From positions 62,001-126,000 of the forward strand of contig NZ_JAAUOE010000011.1 of assembly GCF_017114915.1 (NCBI RefSeq): a stretch of DNA of 64,000 bases. The letters are read 5' to 3'. Made by a program: the position numbers and the translations under genes. This DNA comes from Pseudomonas frederiksbergensis. Lineage in GTDB: Bacteria > Pseudomonadota > Gammaproteobacteria > Pseudomonadales > Pseudomonadaceae. Under the pieces are notes generated by a model. It was given only the letters and a program-made list of their open reading frames with translations, was not told where the DNA came from and searched no databases. Numbering within the stretch: the first letter of the stretch is position 1; every line of letters starts with the position of its first letter. Shown here in pieces: positions 7,915-16,449 of the stretch.

Positions 7915-10860
7915 ATGCCCAACCCACTGCGCCCGGATCAACGCCGGTTTCCCCTGCACATTCATATCAGCGTGATGTTCACTTTCCTGTTGCTGCTGAC
8001 CGGGGTGGTGCTGGGCATTTTCAACTATCAGCAAACGACGCGGATCATTCTTTCCAGCAGTGAAAAGCTTTTCGAGCGCATCGAGCAGGATGTCCGTCTG
8101 GACCTGCAGCGCACCTATGAACCGATTCGTCATCTGCTGAGCCTGCTGGCGGACAATCCGGCAACCCAGGCACCCGACCTTGAGCAACGCCTGGCGCTAC
8201 TCAAGCCTTTCAGCCAATCACTCAAGGACAACCCCGATCTGGCCTCGCTGTACCTGGGCTATGGAAATGGCGATTTCTTCATGGTTCGCCCCCTGCGCAG
8301 CGTCGCCCTGAAAACACAGGTCAAGGCACCGGACTCGGCGGCGTATCAGGTATGGAGTATCGAGCACCCAGGCAGCGGTCAGGTCCGTTCCCAGTCATTG
8401 TTTTTCGATCAGAACCTGACCCTCATCAGCCGTCTGGACAACCCCGACGAAAGCTACGATCCCCGTACACGCGCATGGTTCTCCAGCGCCCGCAACGATC
8501 GTGATCAGATCACCACCGAACCCTATCTGTTTTTCTCCACCCACAACATCGGCACCACGCTCGCGCGGCGCAGCGGCGAGCAGGCGGTGATGGGGGCTGA
8601 CCTTACACTGGCTGAACTGTCGGCGACCCTGGCCGACCATGTGGTGACCCCCAGTACCGAAATTGTGCTGTTCGATGCCGAGGGTAATGCCATCGCCTAC
8701 CCCGACAGCAGCAAACTGATCGTCAACGACCAGACAGCCCGGCTGATCAAAGCCGTCGACCTGAGCCCCGGCCTCGCGGCCCTACTCACCAGCCCCCCTG
8801 AGATCAATCGCCTGAATGCCGCGGGCCGTCAATGGATCGTGGCGCGCAGCAACATGCAGGAAGGTGGCCCCCAAGGGCTGCAACTGGCGCTGTTGGTGCC
8901 GGAGGACGAATTGCTCGTCGATGCCTACCGCATGCGCTGGCAAGGGGCGCTGATTACCCTGGCGACGCTGCTGTTGTGCCTGCCCATGGGTTGGCTGACC
9001 TCGAGAATCCTGGTCAAACCCTTGCACGCCCTGGTGCAGGAAGCCGATGCGATTCGTAGTTTCGATTTCAATTTTCCGGCCAGCCGTCGCTCGCCGGTGC
9101 TTGAAGTCGACCAACTGAGCGTGTCGATGGCGCGCATGAAAGATACCCTGGCGAGTTTTTTCCGGATTACCGATAGCCTGAGCGCCGAAACCCGTTTCGC
9201 CCCGTTGCTGCAACGGGTGCTGTTTGAAACCGTGCAGATCGGCCAGGCCCAGGCCGGTCTGCTCTACCTTCGCGAAAGTGATGACGATCGCGTGGAGCCT
9301 CATGCGCTGGTCATCGACGGCAGCTCGCAGGCATTGCCGTCATTTGACATTCAAGGACACACACCTCGGGATTCGCAGAGCCCTCAATGGATGCAGGAAC
9401 TGTCCAACACCGACAATGTCGTCACCTCTCTGGGCTTCGAACAGGCGGGGGATTTGCAGAAGGTTTTGCTCGCACTCCAATGCCCTCGGGTTCATCTGAT
9501 CGGTATTCGGCTGCACAATCGCCACAACGAAACCGTCGGCCTGCTGGTCCTGCTGCTGGCCGACAGCGGTTCGCAAAGCGACCTGGAAAAACTGCGCCCG
9601 GATCGCATCGCGTTTCTCCAGGCGGTGTCCGGCGCGGCGGCCGTGAGTATCGAAAGTCAGCGCCTGCAAGCCAAACAGAAACAGCTGCTGGACTCCTTCA
9701 TTCAACTGCTGGCCGGCGCGATCGATGCCAAGAGTCCCTATACCGGCGGTCATTGCCAACGGGTGCCGGCACTGACCCTGATGCTGGCCCAGGCGGCCGC
9801 TGCCAGTCAGGCCCCGGCCTTCAGCGGCTATCAGCCCACCGAAGATGAGTGGGAAGCGCTGCACATCGCGGCCTGGCTGCATGATTGCGGCAAGGTCACC
9901 ACCCCTGAATACGTGGTCGACAAAGCCACGAAGCTTGAGACGCTGAACGATCGCATCCACGAAATCCGCACCCGTTTCGAAGTCCTCAAGCGTGATGCCT
10001 GGATCAACTATTGGCAGGCCCTCGCCGGGGGCGGCGGCGAAGCGCATCTGGCGCAATTGCGCGATGCGAGCCTGGCCGCGCTTGACGATGATTTCGCGTT
10101 TGTGGCTCGCTGCAACCTGGGCAGCGAGGCCATGGTCGAGGCCGATCTGCATCGGCTGAACACCATCGCCCAACGCACCTGGACCCGAACCCTGGATGAT
10201 CGACTGGGCGTTTCGTGGGAAGAGAACCGGCGCCAGGCCCGAACCCCGGCGGCGACCCTGCCGGTCAGCGAGCCGCTACTGGCGGATAAACCCGAACATC
10301 TGCTCGAGCGCGCCGACAGCGAACTGATCCCGGCCGACAACCCATGGGGATTCAAGCTCGACGTGCCGCGCTACAAGTACAACCGGGGCGAACTCTACAA
10401 CCTGAGCATCACCCGAGGCACCCTGACCCGCGAGGAGCGTTACATCATCAATCACCACATGGTGCAGACGATCCTGATGCTCAGTCACCTGCCCTTCCCC
10501 GGCCACCTCAATAATGTCGCGGAGATCGCCGGCGGCCACCACGAAAAAATGGACGGCACCGGTTATCCCAAACGGTTGAAGCGCGAAGACATGAGCCTGC
10601 CGGCGCGGATGATGGCGATTGCCGATATTTTCGAAGCGCTGACCGCCGCCGACCGACCCTACAAGAAAGCCAAGTCCTTGAGCGAAGCGCTGAACATAAT
10701 GGCCACCATGTGCTGTGACGACCACATCGATCCTGAGTTGTTTGGGCTATTCATCAGCGACGAAATCTACTTGCAGTACGCCAGCCGATACCTTGAGCCA
10801 CAACAGATCGACGCGGTCGATTCTTCAAGCCTGCTGATCAAGGCCGGCTTGAAGGCCTGA
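7915..10860 (+). CDS. Membrane HD-GYP phosphodiesterase with periplasmic Cache sensor, HAMP and GAF
   Basis: About 981 residues. An N-terminal helix (FTFLLLLTGVVLGIFNY), a periplasmic Cache-like sensor (about 40-335), a second helix near 345-365, HAMP (about 365-420), GAF-like region (about 430-590), then HD-GYP. HDCGK is at 656-660, NHH near 847-848, GGHHEKMDGTGYP ends at 885. HD-GYP enzymes cleave cyclic di-GMP. The spacing from HDxGK to the next conserved His is about 190 residues rather than the usual 30 or so, so the domain is split by a roughly 160-residue insertion. ATG at 7915 is preferred because GGAG lies 9 bases upstream; GTG at 7888 is the longer option. It follows the bvgS-like gene closely. 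Confidence 0.9.
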   Translation: MPNPLRPDQRRFPLHIHISVMFTFLLLLTGVVLGIFNYQQTTRIILSSSEKLFERIEQDVRLDLQRTYEPIRHLLSLLADNPATQAPDLEQRLALLKPFSQSLKDNPDLASLYLGYGNGDFFMVRPLRSVALKTQVKAPDSAAYQVWSIEHPGSGQVRSQSLFFDQNLTLISRLDNPDESYDPRTRAWFSSARNDRDQITTEPYLFFSTHNIGTTLARRSGEQAVMGADLTLAELSATLADHVVTPSTEIVLFDAEGNAIAYPDSSKLIVNDQTARLIKAVDLSPGLAALLTSPPEINRLNAAGRQWIVARSNMQEGGPQGLQLALLVPEDELLVDAYRMRWQGALITLATLLLCLPMGWLTSRILVKPLHALVQEADAIRSFDFNFPASRRSPVLEVDQLSVSMARMKDTLASFFRITDSLSAETRFAPLLQRVLFETVQIGQAQAGLLYLRESDDDRVEPHALVIDGSSQALPSFDIQGHTPRDSQSPQWMQELSNTDNVVTSLGFEQAGDLQKVLLALQCPRVHLIGIRLHNRHNETVGLLVLLLADSGSQSDLEKLRPDRIAFLQAVSGAAAVSIESQRLQAKQKQLLDSFIQLLAGAIDAKSPYTGGHCQRVPALTLMLAQAAAASQAPAFSGYQPTEDEWEALHIAAWLHDCGKVTTPEYVVDKATKLETLNDRIHEIRTRFEVLKRDAWINYWQALAGGGGEAHLAQLRDASLAALDDDFAFVARCNLGSEAMVEADLHRLNTIAQRTWTRTLDDRLGVSWEENRRQARTPAATLPVSEPLLADKPEHLLERADSELIPADNPWGFKLDVPRYKYNRGELYNLSITRGTLTREERYIINHHMVQTILMLSHLPFPGHLNNVAEIAGGHHEKMDGTGYPKRLKREDMSLPARMMAIADIFEALTAADRPYKKAKSLSEALNIMATMCCDDHIDPELFGLFISDEIYLQYASRYLEPQQIDAVDSSSLLIKAGLKA

Positions 10861-11343
10861 TCAGCAGTCGGTCAGACGCAGGAAAATCGCCGCCAGTTGC
10901 TCGATACCGGCCTGATCGTCAGCGGTAAAACGCGCCAGTTTCGGGCTGTCGAGGTCCAGTACACCGATCAAACGACCGTCCTTGACCAGCGGCACGACGA
11001 GTTCACTGTTCGATGCACTGTCGCAAGCGATGTGGCCGGGGAACGCATGTACATCTTCGACCCGTTGAGTCTGCAAGGTGGCCGCTGCCGCCCCGCACAC
11101 ACCACGACCCAACGGAATCCGCACGCAGGCGATCTGCCCCTGAAACGGGCCGAGCACCAGTTCTTCATTGCGATTAAGGTAGAAACCGGCCCAGTTCAGG
11201 TCTTCGAGCTGGTTGAACAAAAACGCGGAAAATTGCGCCGCGTTGGCGATAAAATCGCGCTCATCCGCCAGCAACGATTCCAGCTGCGCCCACAGCAGGC
11301 CATAGCCCTCGAGGCCCTGGCCGCTCTTTTGTAAATCGATCAT
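10861..11343 (-). CDS. msrC: Free methionine-(R)-sulfoxide reductase (GAF-domain fRMsr)
   Basis: Reduces free L-methionine-(R)-sulfoxide in the cytoplasm. The 160-residue protein is a single GAF domain with the three family cysteines: C73 (IACVRI), C83 (GVCGAA) and C107 (HIACDS), plus the block GPFQGQ just before C73. The start is the ATG at 11343, which overlaps the upstream ATPase stop in ATGA, so the two are translated together. A longer frame exists upstream but lacks support. It fits the window's other methionine repair gene, msrB. Confidence 0.9.
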   Translation of the reverse strand: MIDLQKSGQGLEGYGLLWAQLESLLADERDFIANAAQFSAFLFNQLEDLNWAGFYLNRNEELVLGPFQGQIACVRIPLGRGVCGAAAATLQTQRVEDVHAFPGHIACDSASNSELVVPLVKDGRLIGVLDLDSPKLARFTADDQAGIEQLAAIFLRLTDC

Positions 11344-12230
11344 GCCTTGTGCTCCAACAGCTTGAGCCCGACCCAATAGCGGGCAAATTGATACGCGCAA
11401 CGTCCGTTGCGATTACCCCGGCCCGTGGCCCAGCGCACCGCGAGGATGTCCAACTCTTCGTCACGCTGCCACTTGAGGCCGGCCTTGTCGGCCAATTGGC
11501 CGATCCAGTGCTCGACGACGTTGAGGAAATGTTCCTGAGTAAACGGATAGAACGACAGCCACAGGCCAAAACGGTCCGACAGCGCGATCTTGTCTTCCAC
11601 CGCCTCATTGGGGTGGAGCTCGCCATCGACCCTTTTCCAGTTTTCGTTATCGCTTTCCTTTTCCGGCACCAGATGGCGACGGTTGGAGGTGGCGTACAGC
11701 AGAACGTTGTCTGGCGCCTGCTCAAGAGAGCCATCGAGTACGCTTTTGAGTACGCGATAATCGCCCTCGCCCGACTCGAACGAGAGGTCATCGCAGAACA
11801 GCACGAAACGTTGAGGCAACTTGGCAATCTGCTCGACCACCCGCGGCAAGTCCGCCAGGTGATCGCGCTCGATCTCGATCAGCCGCAGACCGTTCCTGGC
11901 ATGTTCGGCCAGCAAGGCGCGCACCAGCGACGACTTACCGGTGCCACGCGAGCCCCAGAGCAAGGCATGGTTGGCGGGCATGCCGTCGAGGAACTGTCGA
12001 GTATTGCGGCCCAATTGCTCGAGTTGCCGGTCAACACCGATCAGGTCGGACAGACGCATCTCGAGGCTGACTTGCAGCGGCAACAGAAAACCGTTGCGCC
12101 CCTCCCGCTGCCAGCGGGCGGCCAGGCAATGCGTCCAGTCGATCGCTTGCCGAGGCGCGGGCAGCAGCGGTTCGATACGGGCCAGAACGGCATCGGCGCG
12201 TTCAAGAAAAGCATTCAATCGGGAATCCAC
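11340..12230 (-). CDS. DUF815-type P-loop ATPase
   Basis: A 296-residue AAA-like ATPase. Walker A is LLWGSRGTGKSSLVRALL and Walker B is FVLFCDDLSFE, followed by a sensor-like ATSNRRHLVPE. The N-terminal 80 residues are helical. This matches PF05673 (DUF815), ATPases of unknown substrate. The GTG at 12230 is chosen because AGGAGAAG lies about 6 bases upstream; the longer ATG start at 12332 gives a Cys/His/Arg-rich leader that looks non-coding. It overlaps the downstream fRMsr gene by 4 bases and is divergent from sagS. Confidence 0.85.
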   Translation of the reverse strand: MDSRLNAFLERADAVLARIEPLLPAPRQAIDWTHCLAARWQREGRNGFLLPLQVSLEMRLSDLIGVDRQLEQLGRNTRQFLDGMPANHALLWGSRGTGKSSLVRALLAEHARNGLRLIEIERDHLADLPRVVEQIAKLPQRFVLFCDDLSFESGEGDYRVLKSVLDGSLEQAPDNVLLYATSNRRHLVPEKESDNENWKRVDGELHPNEAVEDKIALSDRFGLWLSFYPFTQEHFLNVVEHWIGQLADKAGLKWQRDEELDILAVRWATGRGNRNGRCAYQFARYWVGLKLLEHKA

Positions 12231-12381
12231 GTCTTCTCCTCGGGCACGTTCACAGTGATGATGGCGGTACAGCGACGAAACACAGCGTCCGATGCCCGGT
12301 CGACACCCCATACAAGTGTTTTGCGAGAACATCGGTATCCATTGATGATCGACTATGCTTGAGCAGCGAAGGGAAACGGAA

Positions 12382-14718
12382 GTGGTTCAACATCCCATGG
12401 ATATCAAGTTCAGCCAGCGGCTGTCGTACAAGCAAGCCAAGCTTACGGTGCTGGTCGGTTTCATTCTGGGCACGCTGCTCAGTTTGCTGCAAATAGGCAT
12501 CGATTATGCCAGCGAAGACGCCTCCATCAACCGGGAAATACTGTCTTTACTGGAAATCAGCCACAACCCCGCGTCCCGCATCGCCTACAACATCGACGCC
12601 GAACTCGCCCAGGAGCTGGCCCTGGGCCTGCTGCGCTCCCCCGCGATCATCGGCGCGCAATTGACCGACAACAACAATACCGTGCTGGCCAGCGTCAAAC
12701 GCGAGGGGCTGGAAAACAATGACCGGGTGATCAGCGACTTCCTGTTCGGCGCCAATCGACAGTTCGAAGACCGCCTCTACCTCGACCACTTGCCGGACGA
12801 ATCCCTCGGGACCTTGCACCTGGAAGTCGATACCTACACCTTTGGCAGTCGCTTCCTGCGTCGGGCCGAAGTGACCCTGCTCAACGGCTTCGCGCGCAGC
12901 CTGATCCTCACGGGCATTTTGCTGGCGCTGTTTTACGTGATGCTGACCAAACCGCTGGTGCGGGTCATAAGCGAGCTCAGTGGCCGTGATCCGCGCAGCG
13001 CGGAGCCGACCTGGCTGGAGTATCCGGCGGGGCATGAAAACGATGAAATCGGGGTCTTGGTCAAGGTCGCCAATCAGCAGTTCGAAAACATCGCCACCGA
13101 AATCCAGCAGCGGCGCAACGCCGAAAATCGCCTGACCGACTACCTCTCGCAACTGGAAAACATCGTCTCGGCCCGCACCGCAGAACTCAAGGCGATCAAC
13201 TCCCGGCTCAGCCAGTCCAACGAGGAACTGGAAGTCGCCCGCCGCACCGCCCTGGACATGGCCGAGGCGCGCTCGGTGTTCCTGGCCAACATGAGCCATG
13301 AAATCCGCACGCCCCTCAACGGCCTGCTGGGGATGATCGCGCTCTCGCTGGACGGTCCGCTCAACGCCGAGCAGCAGCAACAGCTGTCCATCGCCCATGA
13401 CTCGGGCAAGGTGCTGGTGGAATTGCTCAACGATATTCTCGACCTGTCGAAGTTCGATGCCGGCCAGCTCGAACTCGAACACATTCCATTCGACCTCGGC
13501 TCGCTGATCGAAGACACCGCCAACCTGCTGTCCCAGAACGCCGCGCCCAGTGTCGAGCTGACGTGCCTGATCGACCCGCAATTTCCCGCGCTGGTGCTCG
13601 GTGATCCGACCCGGGTCCGGCAGATCGTCAGCAACCTGTTGTCCAACGCCCTCAAGTTCACCCGTTTCGGGCGAGTCGATGTGCGTCTTTCAACGTTCGA
13701 GGACGGTGTGCGCATCGAGGTCTGTGACACCGGCATCGGCATCGCTCAGGACGCGCAGGTCAAAATCTTCCAGCCGTTTACCCAGGCCGGCGCCGGCATC
13801 ACCCGACAATTCGGCGGCACCGGGCTGGGGCTGGCGCTGACTTATAACCTCTGCGAAGCCATGCAAGGACGTCTGACAATCAGTTCGGAAGCGGGCTTCG
13901 GTAGTCAGTTCTGCGCGGATCTGCCGCTGCCCTGCCATACCCGGGCCGCTCCCCCGGCACCGCTGCGAGGCAATATCATCGCGATCACCGCCGCCAGCAG
14001 CGGTCTGGCGGAACTGCTGAACAATCTGTTGCCCGAGTGGGGGCTGGACTATCAGCAGCGTTCCATCGATGACCGGTTGATCGGCCTGGAACCGGATGTG
14101 CTGATCACCGACTGCCCCGAATGCCTGTTTGGCCTGCGCCCTACCTTCACCGCACCGATCCTGCTGGTGACCGCTTACGGCAGCTTCCTGCCCAGCGAGC
14201 AAGCCAATGCCCTGGCGCCCTTGCAGCAGCAGGCGCGGCCGTTGGCGCGCAATGCGCTTTATCAGACATTGCGGCGGATCCTGCAGCCGGAGCTCAACGC
14301 GATCAACGGTGCCCGGGTCGAAGTCCTCTCGCCCCTGCGACGCGGGCGCATCCTGCTGGTGGAGGACAATCCGGTCAATCAGTTGGTGGCCAAGGGAATG
14401 CTCGGCAAACTCGGTTGCGAGGTGAGCGTCGCGGCCCATGGTGGCGAAGCCCTGGATCAGCTCGAACAAAGCGAATTCGACCTGGTGCTGATGGACTGCA
14501 ACATGCCGGTGATGGACGGCTATGAAGCCAGCCGGCAGATCCGTCGCAGCGGGCGCTGGCCACAATTGCCCATCGTCGCCCTGACCGCCAACGCCATGTC
14601 CGAAGAACGCGAACGCTGCCGTGCGGCGGGCATGAGCGACTACCTGGCCAAACCCTTCCGCCGGGAAGAACTGGCGGCCCTGCTCGACTTGTGGATCCCT
14701 ACTACGTCAGCGCGTTGA
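12382..14718 (+). CDS. sagS: Hybrid sensor kinase SagS-like (membrane sensor, HAMP, HisKA-HATPase, receiver)
   Basis: About 778 residues. Two membrane helices (VLVGFILGTLLSLLQIGIDY; LILTGILLALFYVML) bracket a periplasmic sensor region, then HAMP, a coiled coil, kinase H306 ([13 protein letters not shown]), ATPase box FGGTGLGLALTYNL, a degenerate middle region and a receiver with D705 (LVLMDCNMPVMDGYE). No Hpt is present, so it must hand phosphate to a separate Hpt protein; P. aeruginosa SagS acts through HptB in the switch to surface growth. The neighbours (ATPase upstream; ospR, gpx, msrB downstream) match the PA2823-PA2827 order. GTG at 12382 has AAGGGA 7 bases upstream; ATG at 12355 is an alternative. 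Confidence 0.85.
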   Translation: MVQHPMDIKFSQRLSYKQAKLTVLVGFILGTLLSLLQIGIDYASEDASINREILSLLEISHNPASRIAYNIDAELAQELALGLLRSPAIIGAQLTDNNNTVLASVKREGLENNDRVISDFLFGANRQFEDRLYLDHLPDESLGTLHLEVDTYTFGSRFLRRAEVTLLNGFARSLILTGILLALFYVMLTKPLVRVISELSGRDPRSAEPTWLEYPAGHENDEIGVLVKVANQQFENIATEIQQRRNAENRLTDYLSQLENIVSARTAELKAINSRLSQSNEELEVARRTALDMAEARSVFLANMSHEIRTPLNGLLGMIALSLDGPLNAEQQQQLSIAHDSGKVLVELLNDILDLSKFDAGQLELEHIPFDLGSLIEDTANLLSQNAAPSVELTCLIDPQFPALVLGDPTRVRQIVSNLLSNALKFTRFGRVDVRLSTFEDGVRIEVCDTGIGIAQDAQVKIFQPFTQAGAGITRQFGGTGLGLALTYNLCEAMQGRLTISSEAGFGSQFCADLPLPCHTRAAPPAPLRGNIIAITAASSGLAELLNNLLPEWGLDYQQRSIDDRLIGLEPDVLITDCPECLFGLRPTFTAPILLVTAYGSFLPSEQANALAPLQQQARPLARNALYQTLRRILQPELNAINGARVEVLSPLRRGRILLVEDNPVNQLVAKGMLGKLGCEVSVAAHGGEALDQLEQSEFDLVLMDCNMPVMDGYEASRQIRRSGRWPQLPIVALTANAMSEERERCRAAGMSDYLAKPFRREELAALLDLWIPTTSAR

Positions 14719-15163
14719 TTTGCCCCAACAGGTGATCGAGACCTTCGCGCAGATCATTCAGGCGATCCAGATCGACACCGCTATCGCACAACAGCCGGGC
14801 CTTGAGCGGCCCGACCTGATCGCGCAAGGCCTTGCCGGCGAGCGACAGGCTCAGGTGAACCTCGCGCTCATCGCGCGTCGAACGCTGGCGCTGCACCAGT
14901 TGCAGTAGCTCAAGACGTTTGAGCAGCGGCGTCAGGGTCCCGGAGTCCAGCGCCAGGCGCTCCCCCAGGGCCTTGACCGTCGGCTGCTCCGGCGCCGCCT
15001 CCTGCCATTCCCACAACACCAGCATTGCCAGGTATTGCGGATAGGTCAGGCCCAGTTGATCGAGCATCGGCTTGTAGGCACGAATCACCGCCCGAGAAGC
15101 GGCGTACAGCTTGAAGCAGAGCTGGCTGTCGAGCTTCAGCGAATCGACTGACAACGTGTTCAT
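14702..15163 (-). CDS. ospR: MarR/OhrR-family oxidative-stress regulator OspR
   Basis: A 153-residue winged-helix repressor of the OhrR/OspR type. It has the reactive cysteine early in the chain (C16, SQLCFKLYAASR) and a second at C126 (RLLCDSG), plus the DNA-reading region LDSGTLTPLLKRLE and the wing STRDEREVHLSL. In P. aeruginosa OspR senses peroxide and represses the adjacent glutathione peroxidase gene. The ATG at 15163 overlaps the gpx stop in ATGA, so repressor and target form one operon. Its 3' end overlaps sagS tail-to-tail by 17 bases. A longer frame upstream lies inside gpx and is rejected. Confidence 0.9.
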   Translation of the reverse strand: MNTLSVDSLKLDSQLCFKLYAASRAVIRAYKPMLDQLGLTYPQYLAMLVLWEWQEAAPEQPTVKALGERLALDSGTLTPLLKRLELLQLVQRQRSTRDEREVHLSLSLAGKALRDQVGPLKARLLCDSGVDLDRLNDLREGLDHLLGQINALT

Positions 15164-15645
15164 TTGAGCAGGGCTTCGATCTCGCGACTCAGGTCCTGCG
15201 GCTTGGTCGCCGGAGCAAAACGCTTGACCAGCTGGCCATCCTTGCCGATCAGGAACTTGGTGAAGTTCCACTTGATGCCCTGGGAACCCAACACACCCGG
15301 TGCGCGTTTTTTCAGCTGAACGAATAGTGGATGGGCGCCGGCACCGTTGACTTCGATCTTCTTGAACAGCGGGAAGCTCACCCCATAATTCAACTCACAG
15401 AACTCGGAAATCGCCCCCTCGTTGCCCGGCTCCTGCTGGCCGAACTGATTGCAGGGAAAGCCGAGCACCACCAGGCCTTGATCCTTGTAGGTCTGCCACA
15501 GCTCTTCGAGGCCTTTGTATTGCGGGGTAAAACCGCATTTGCTGGCGGTGTTGACCACCAACACCGCTTTGCCGGCGAAATCGGCCAGGGTCTTTTGCTC
15601 ACCCTTGATGGTGGTGCAAGGGATGCTCAGCAGGTTGTCGCTCAT
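15160..15645 (-). CDS. gpx: Glutathione peroxidase family (thiol peroxidase)
   Basis: Reduces hydroperoxides with a peroxidatic cysteine, here C37 in NTASKCGFT (Cys rather than selenocysteine). The rest of the tetrad is visible: Gln in FPCNQFGQQEPG, and Trp-Asn in IKWNFTKF. A further Cys in ISEFCELNYG suggests the two-Cys, thioredoxin-dependent type. 161 residues, normal for bacteria. GGAG precedes the ATG at 15645; the in-frame ATG at 15726 adds a non-conserved leader that spans the predicted operator. First gene of gpx-ospR. Confidence 0.92.
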   Translation of the reverse strand: MSDNLLSIPCTTIKGEQKTLADFAGKAVLVVNTASKCGFTPQYKGLEELWQTYKDQGLVVLGFPCNQFGQQEPGNEGAISEFCELNYGVSFPLFKKIEVNGAGAHPLFVQLKKRAPGVLGSQGIKWNFTKFLIGKDGQLVKRFAPATKPQDLSREIEALLK

Positions 15646-15684
15646 GGCACGAACTCCGAATGAAGGAAGACCAAACATAGCGAG

Positions 15685-15704
15685 CAATTGAATTGTGTGC
15701 AATT
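15685..15704 (-). promoter_or_regulatory. Overlapping AATTG palindromes upstream of gpx-ospR, probable OspR operator
   Basis: Two overlapping inverted repeats, CAATT-G-AATTG (15685-15695) and AATTG-TGTG-CAATT (15691-15704), lie about 40 bases before the gpx start. OhrR-family operators are commonly AT-rich AATT-containing palindromes. Autoregulation by OspR is inferred, not shown. Confidence 0.55.
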
Positions 15705-15732
15705 TAAAATATTGAACGTCGTTCATCTGCAG

Positions 15733-15815
15733 GAACGAAGCTTGCTCGCGAAGGCGCCGGGCCAGTCAACATCAATGTTGAATGCCAAGACGCCTTCGCG
15801 AGCAAGCTTCGCTCC
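15733..15815. repeat. REPIN (inverted REP pair), TTCGCGAGCAAGC type
   Basis: GAACGAAGCTTGCTCGCGAA at 15733 is mirrored by TTCGCGAGCAAGCTTCGCTC ending at 15815, separated by about 34 bases of unrelated loop. It lies between gpx and msrB. Related copies occur at 25965, 30837 (single) and 53431. Confidence 0.9.
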
Positions 15816-15828
15816 TACGGGGCTCGCA

Positions 15829-16224
15829 TTATTCGCGGGCAACGAGGTCCAGGCACACCGAGTTGATGCAATAACGCAAGCCAGTGGGCGGCGGGCCATC
15901 CGGGAACACGTGCCCAAGGTGCGCATCGCATTTGGCGCAGACCACTTCGGTACGGATCATGCCGTGGCTGACGTCACGGATCTCGACCATCGCGCTGTCA
16001 CCGATCGGCGCGTAAAAGCTCGGCCAGCCGCAGCCGGAATCGAACTTGGTCTTGGAGTCGAACAGCGGCGCGTTGCAGCAGATGCAGTGGTAAACACCGT
16101 CGGTTTTGGTGCCATTGTATTTACCGGAAAACGGCCGCTCGGTGCCCTTGAGGCGGCAAACGTTGTACTGCTCCGGATCAAGCATGGCCCGCCATTCTTC
16201 CAAGGTTTTTTCCAACTTTTCCAT
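15829..16224 (-). CDS. msrB: Peptide methionine-(R)-sulfoxide reductase
   Basis: Repairs methionine-R-sulfoxide in proteins. In 131 residues the zinc ligands C47/C50 (YHCICC) and C96/C99 ([14 protein letters not shown]) are complete. The catalytic cysteine is C119 (GLRYCINS) and the recycling cysteine C65 (SGCGWPSF). The N-terminus begins [12 protein letters not shown], with no signal peptide, so it is cytoplasmic. It lies upstream of gpx-ospR on the same strand but a REPIN separates them, so co-transcription is uncertain. Confidence 0.96.
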   Translation of the reverse strand: MEKLEKTLEEWRAMLDPEQYNVCRLKGTERPFSGKYNGTKTDGVYHCICCNAPLFDSKTKFDSGCGWPSFYAPIGDSAMVEIRDVSHGMIRTEVVCAKCDAHLGHVFPDGPPPTGLRYCINSVCLDLVARE

Positions 16225-16449
16225 CGATACACCTCAGCAACTGAAAAAGCCCGATCTGTACCTTTTCCACGGATCGGGCGGCACGTATGATTGCGCCTCG
16301 TCAAACGCCAGTCTGGCAGCCAGACCACGCGCATTCAAACGGATTATGAGTGCCGCCACTCAAGGCGTCAGGCCTGTGTGAATACGCAGGATTCCCAGCA
16401 CGGTCGTTCATACGCCGCCTGGATCGTTCATTTTCGGGAACACATCGCC

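Noticed and set aside
11349..12362. 337-codon plus-strand open frame
   Set aside because: Antisense to the DUF815 ATPase gene; composition is that of a complement of coding sequence.
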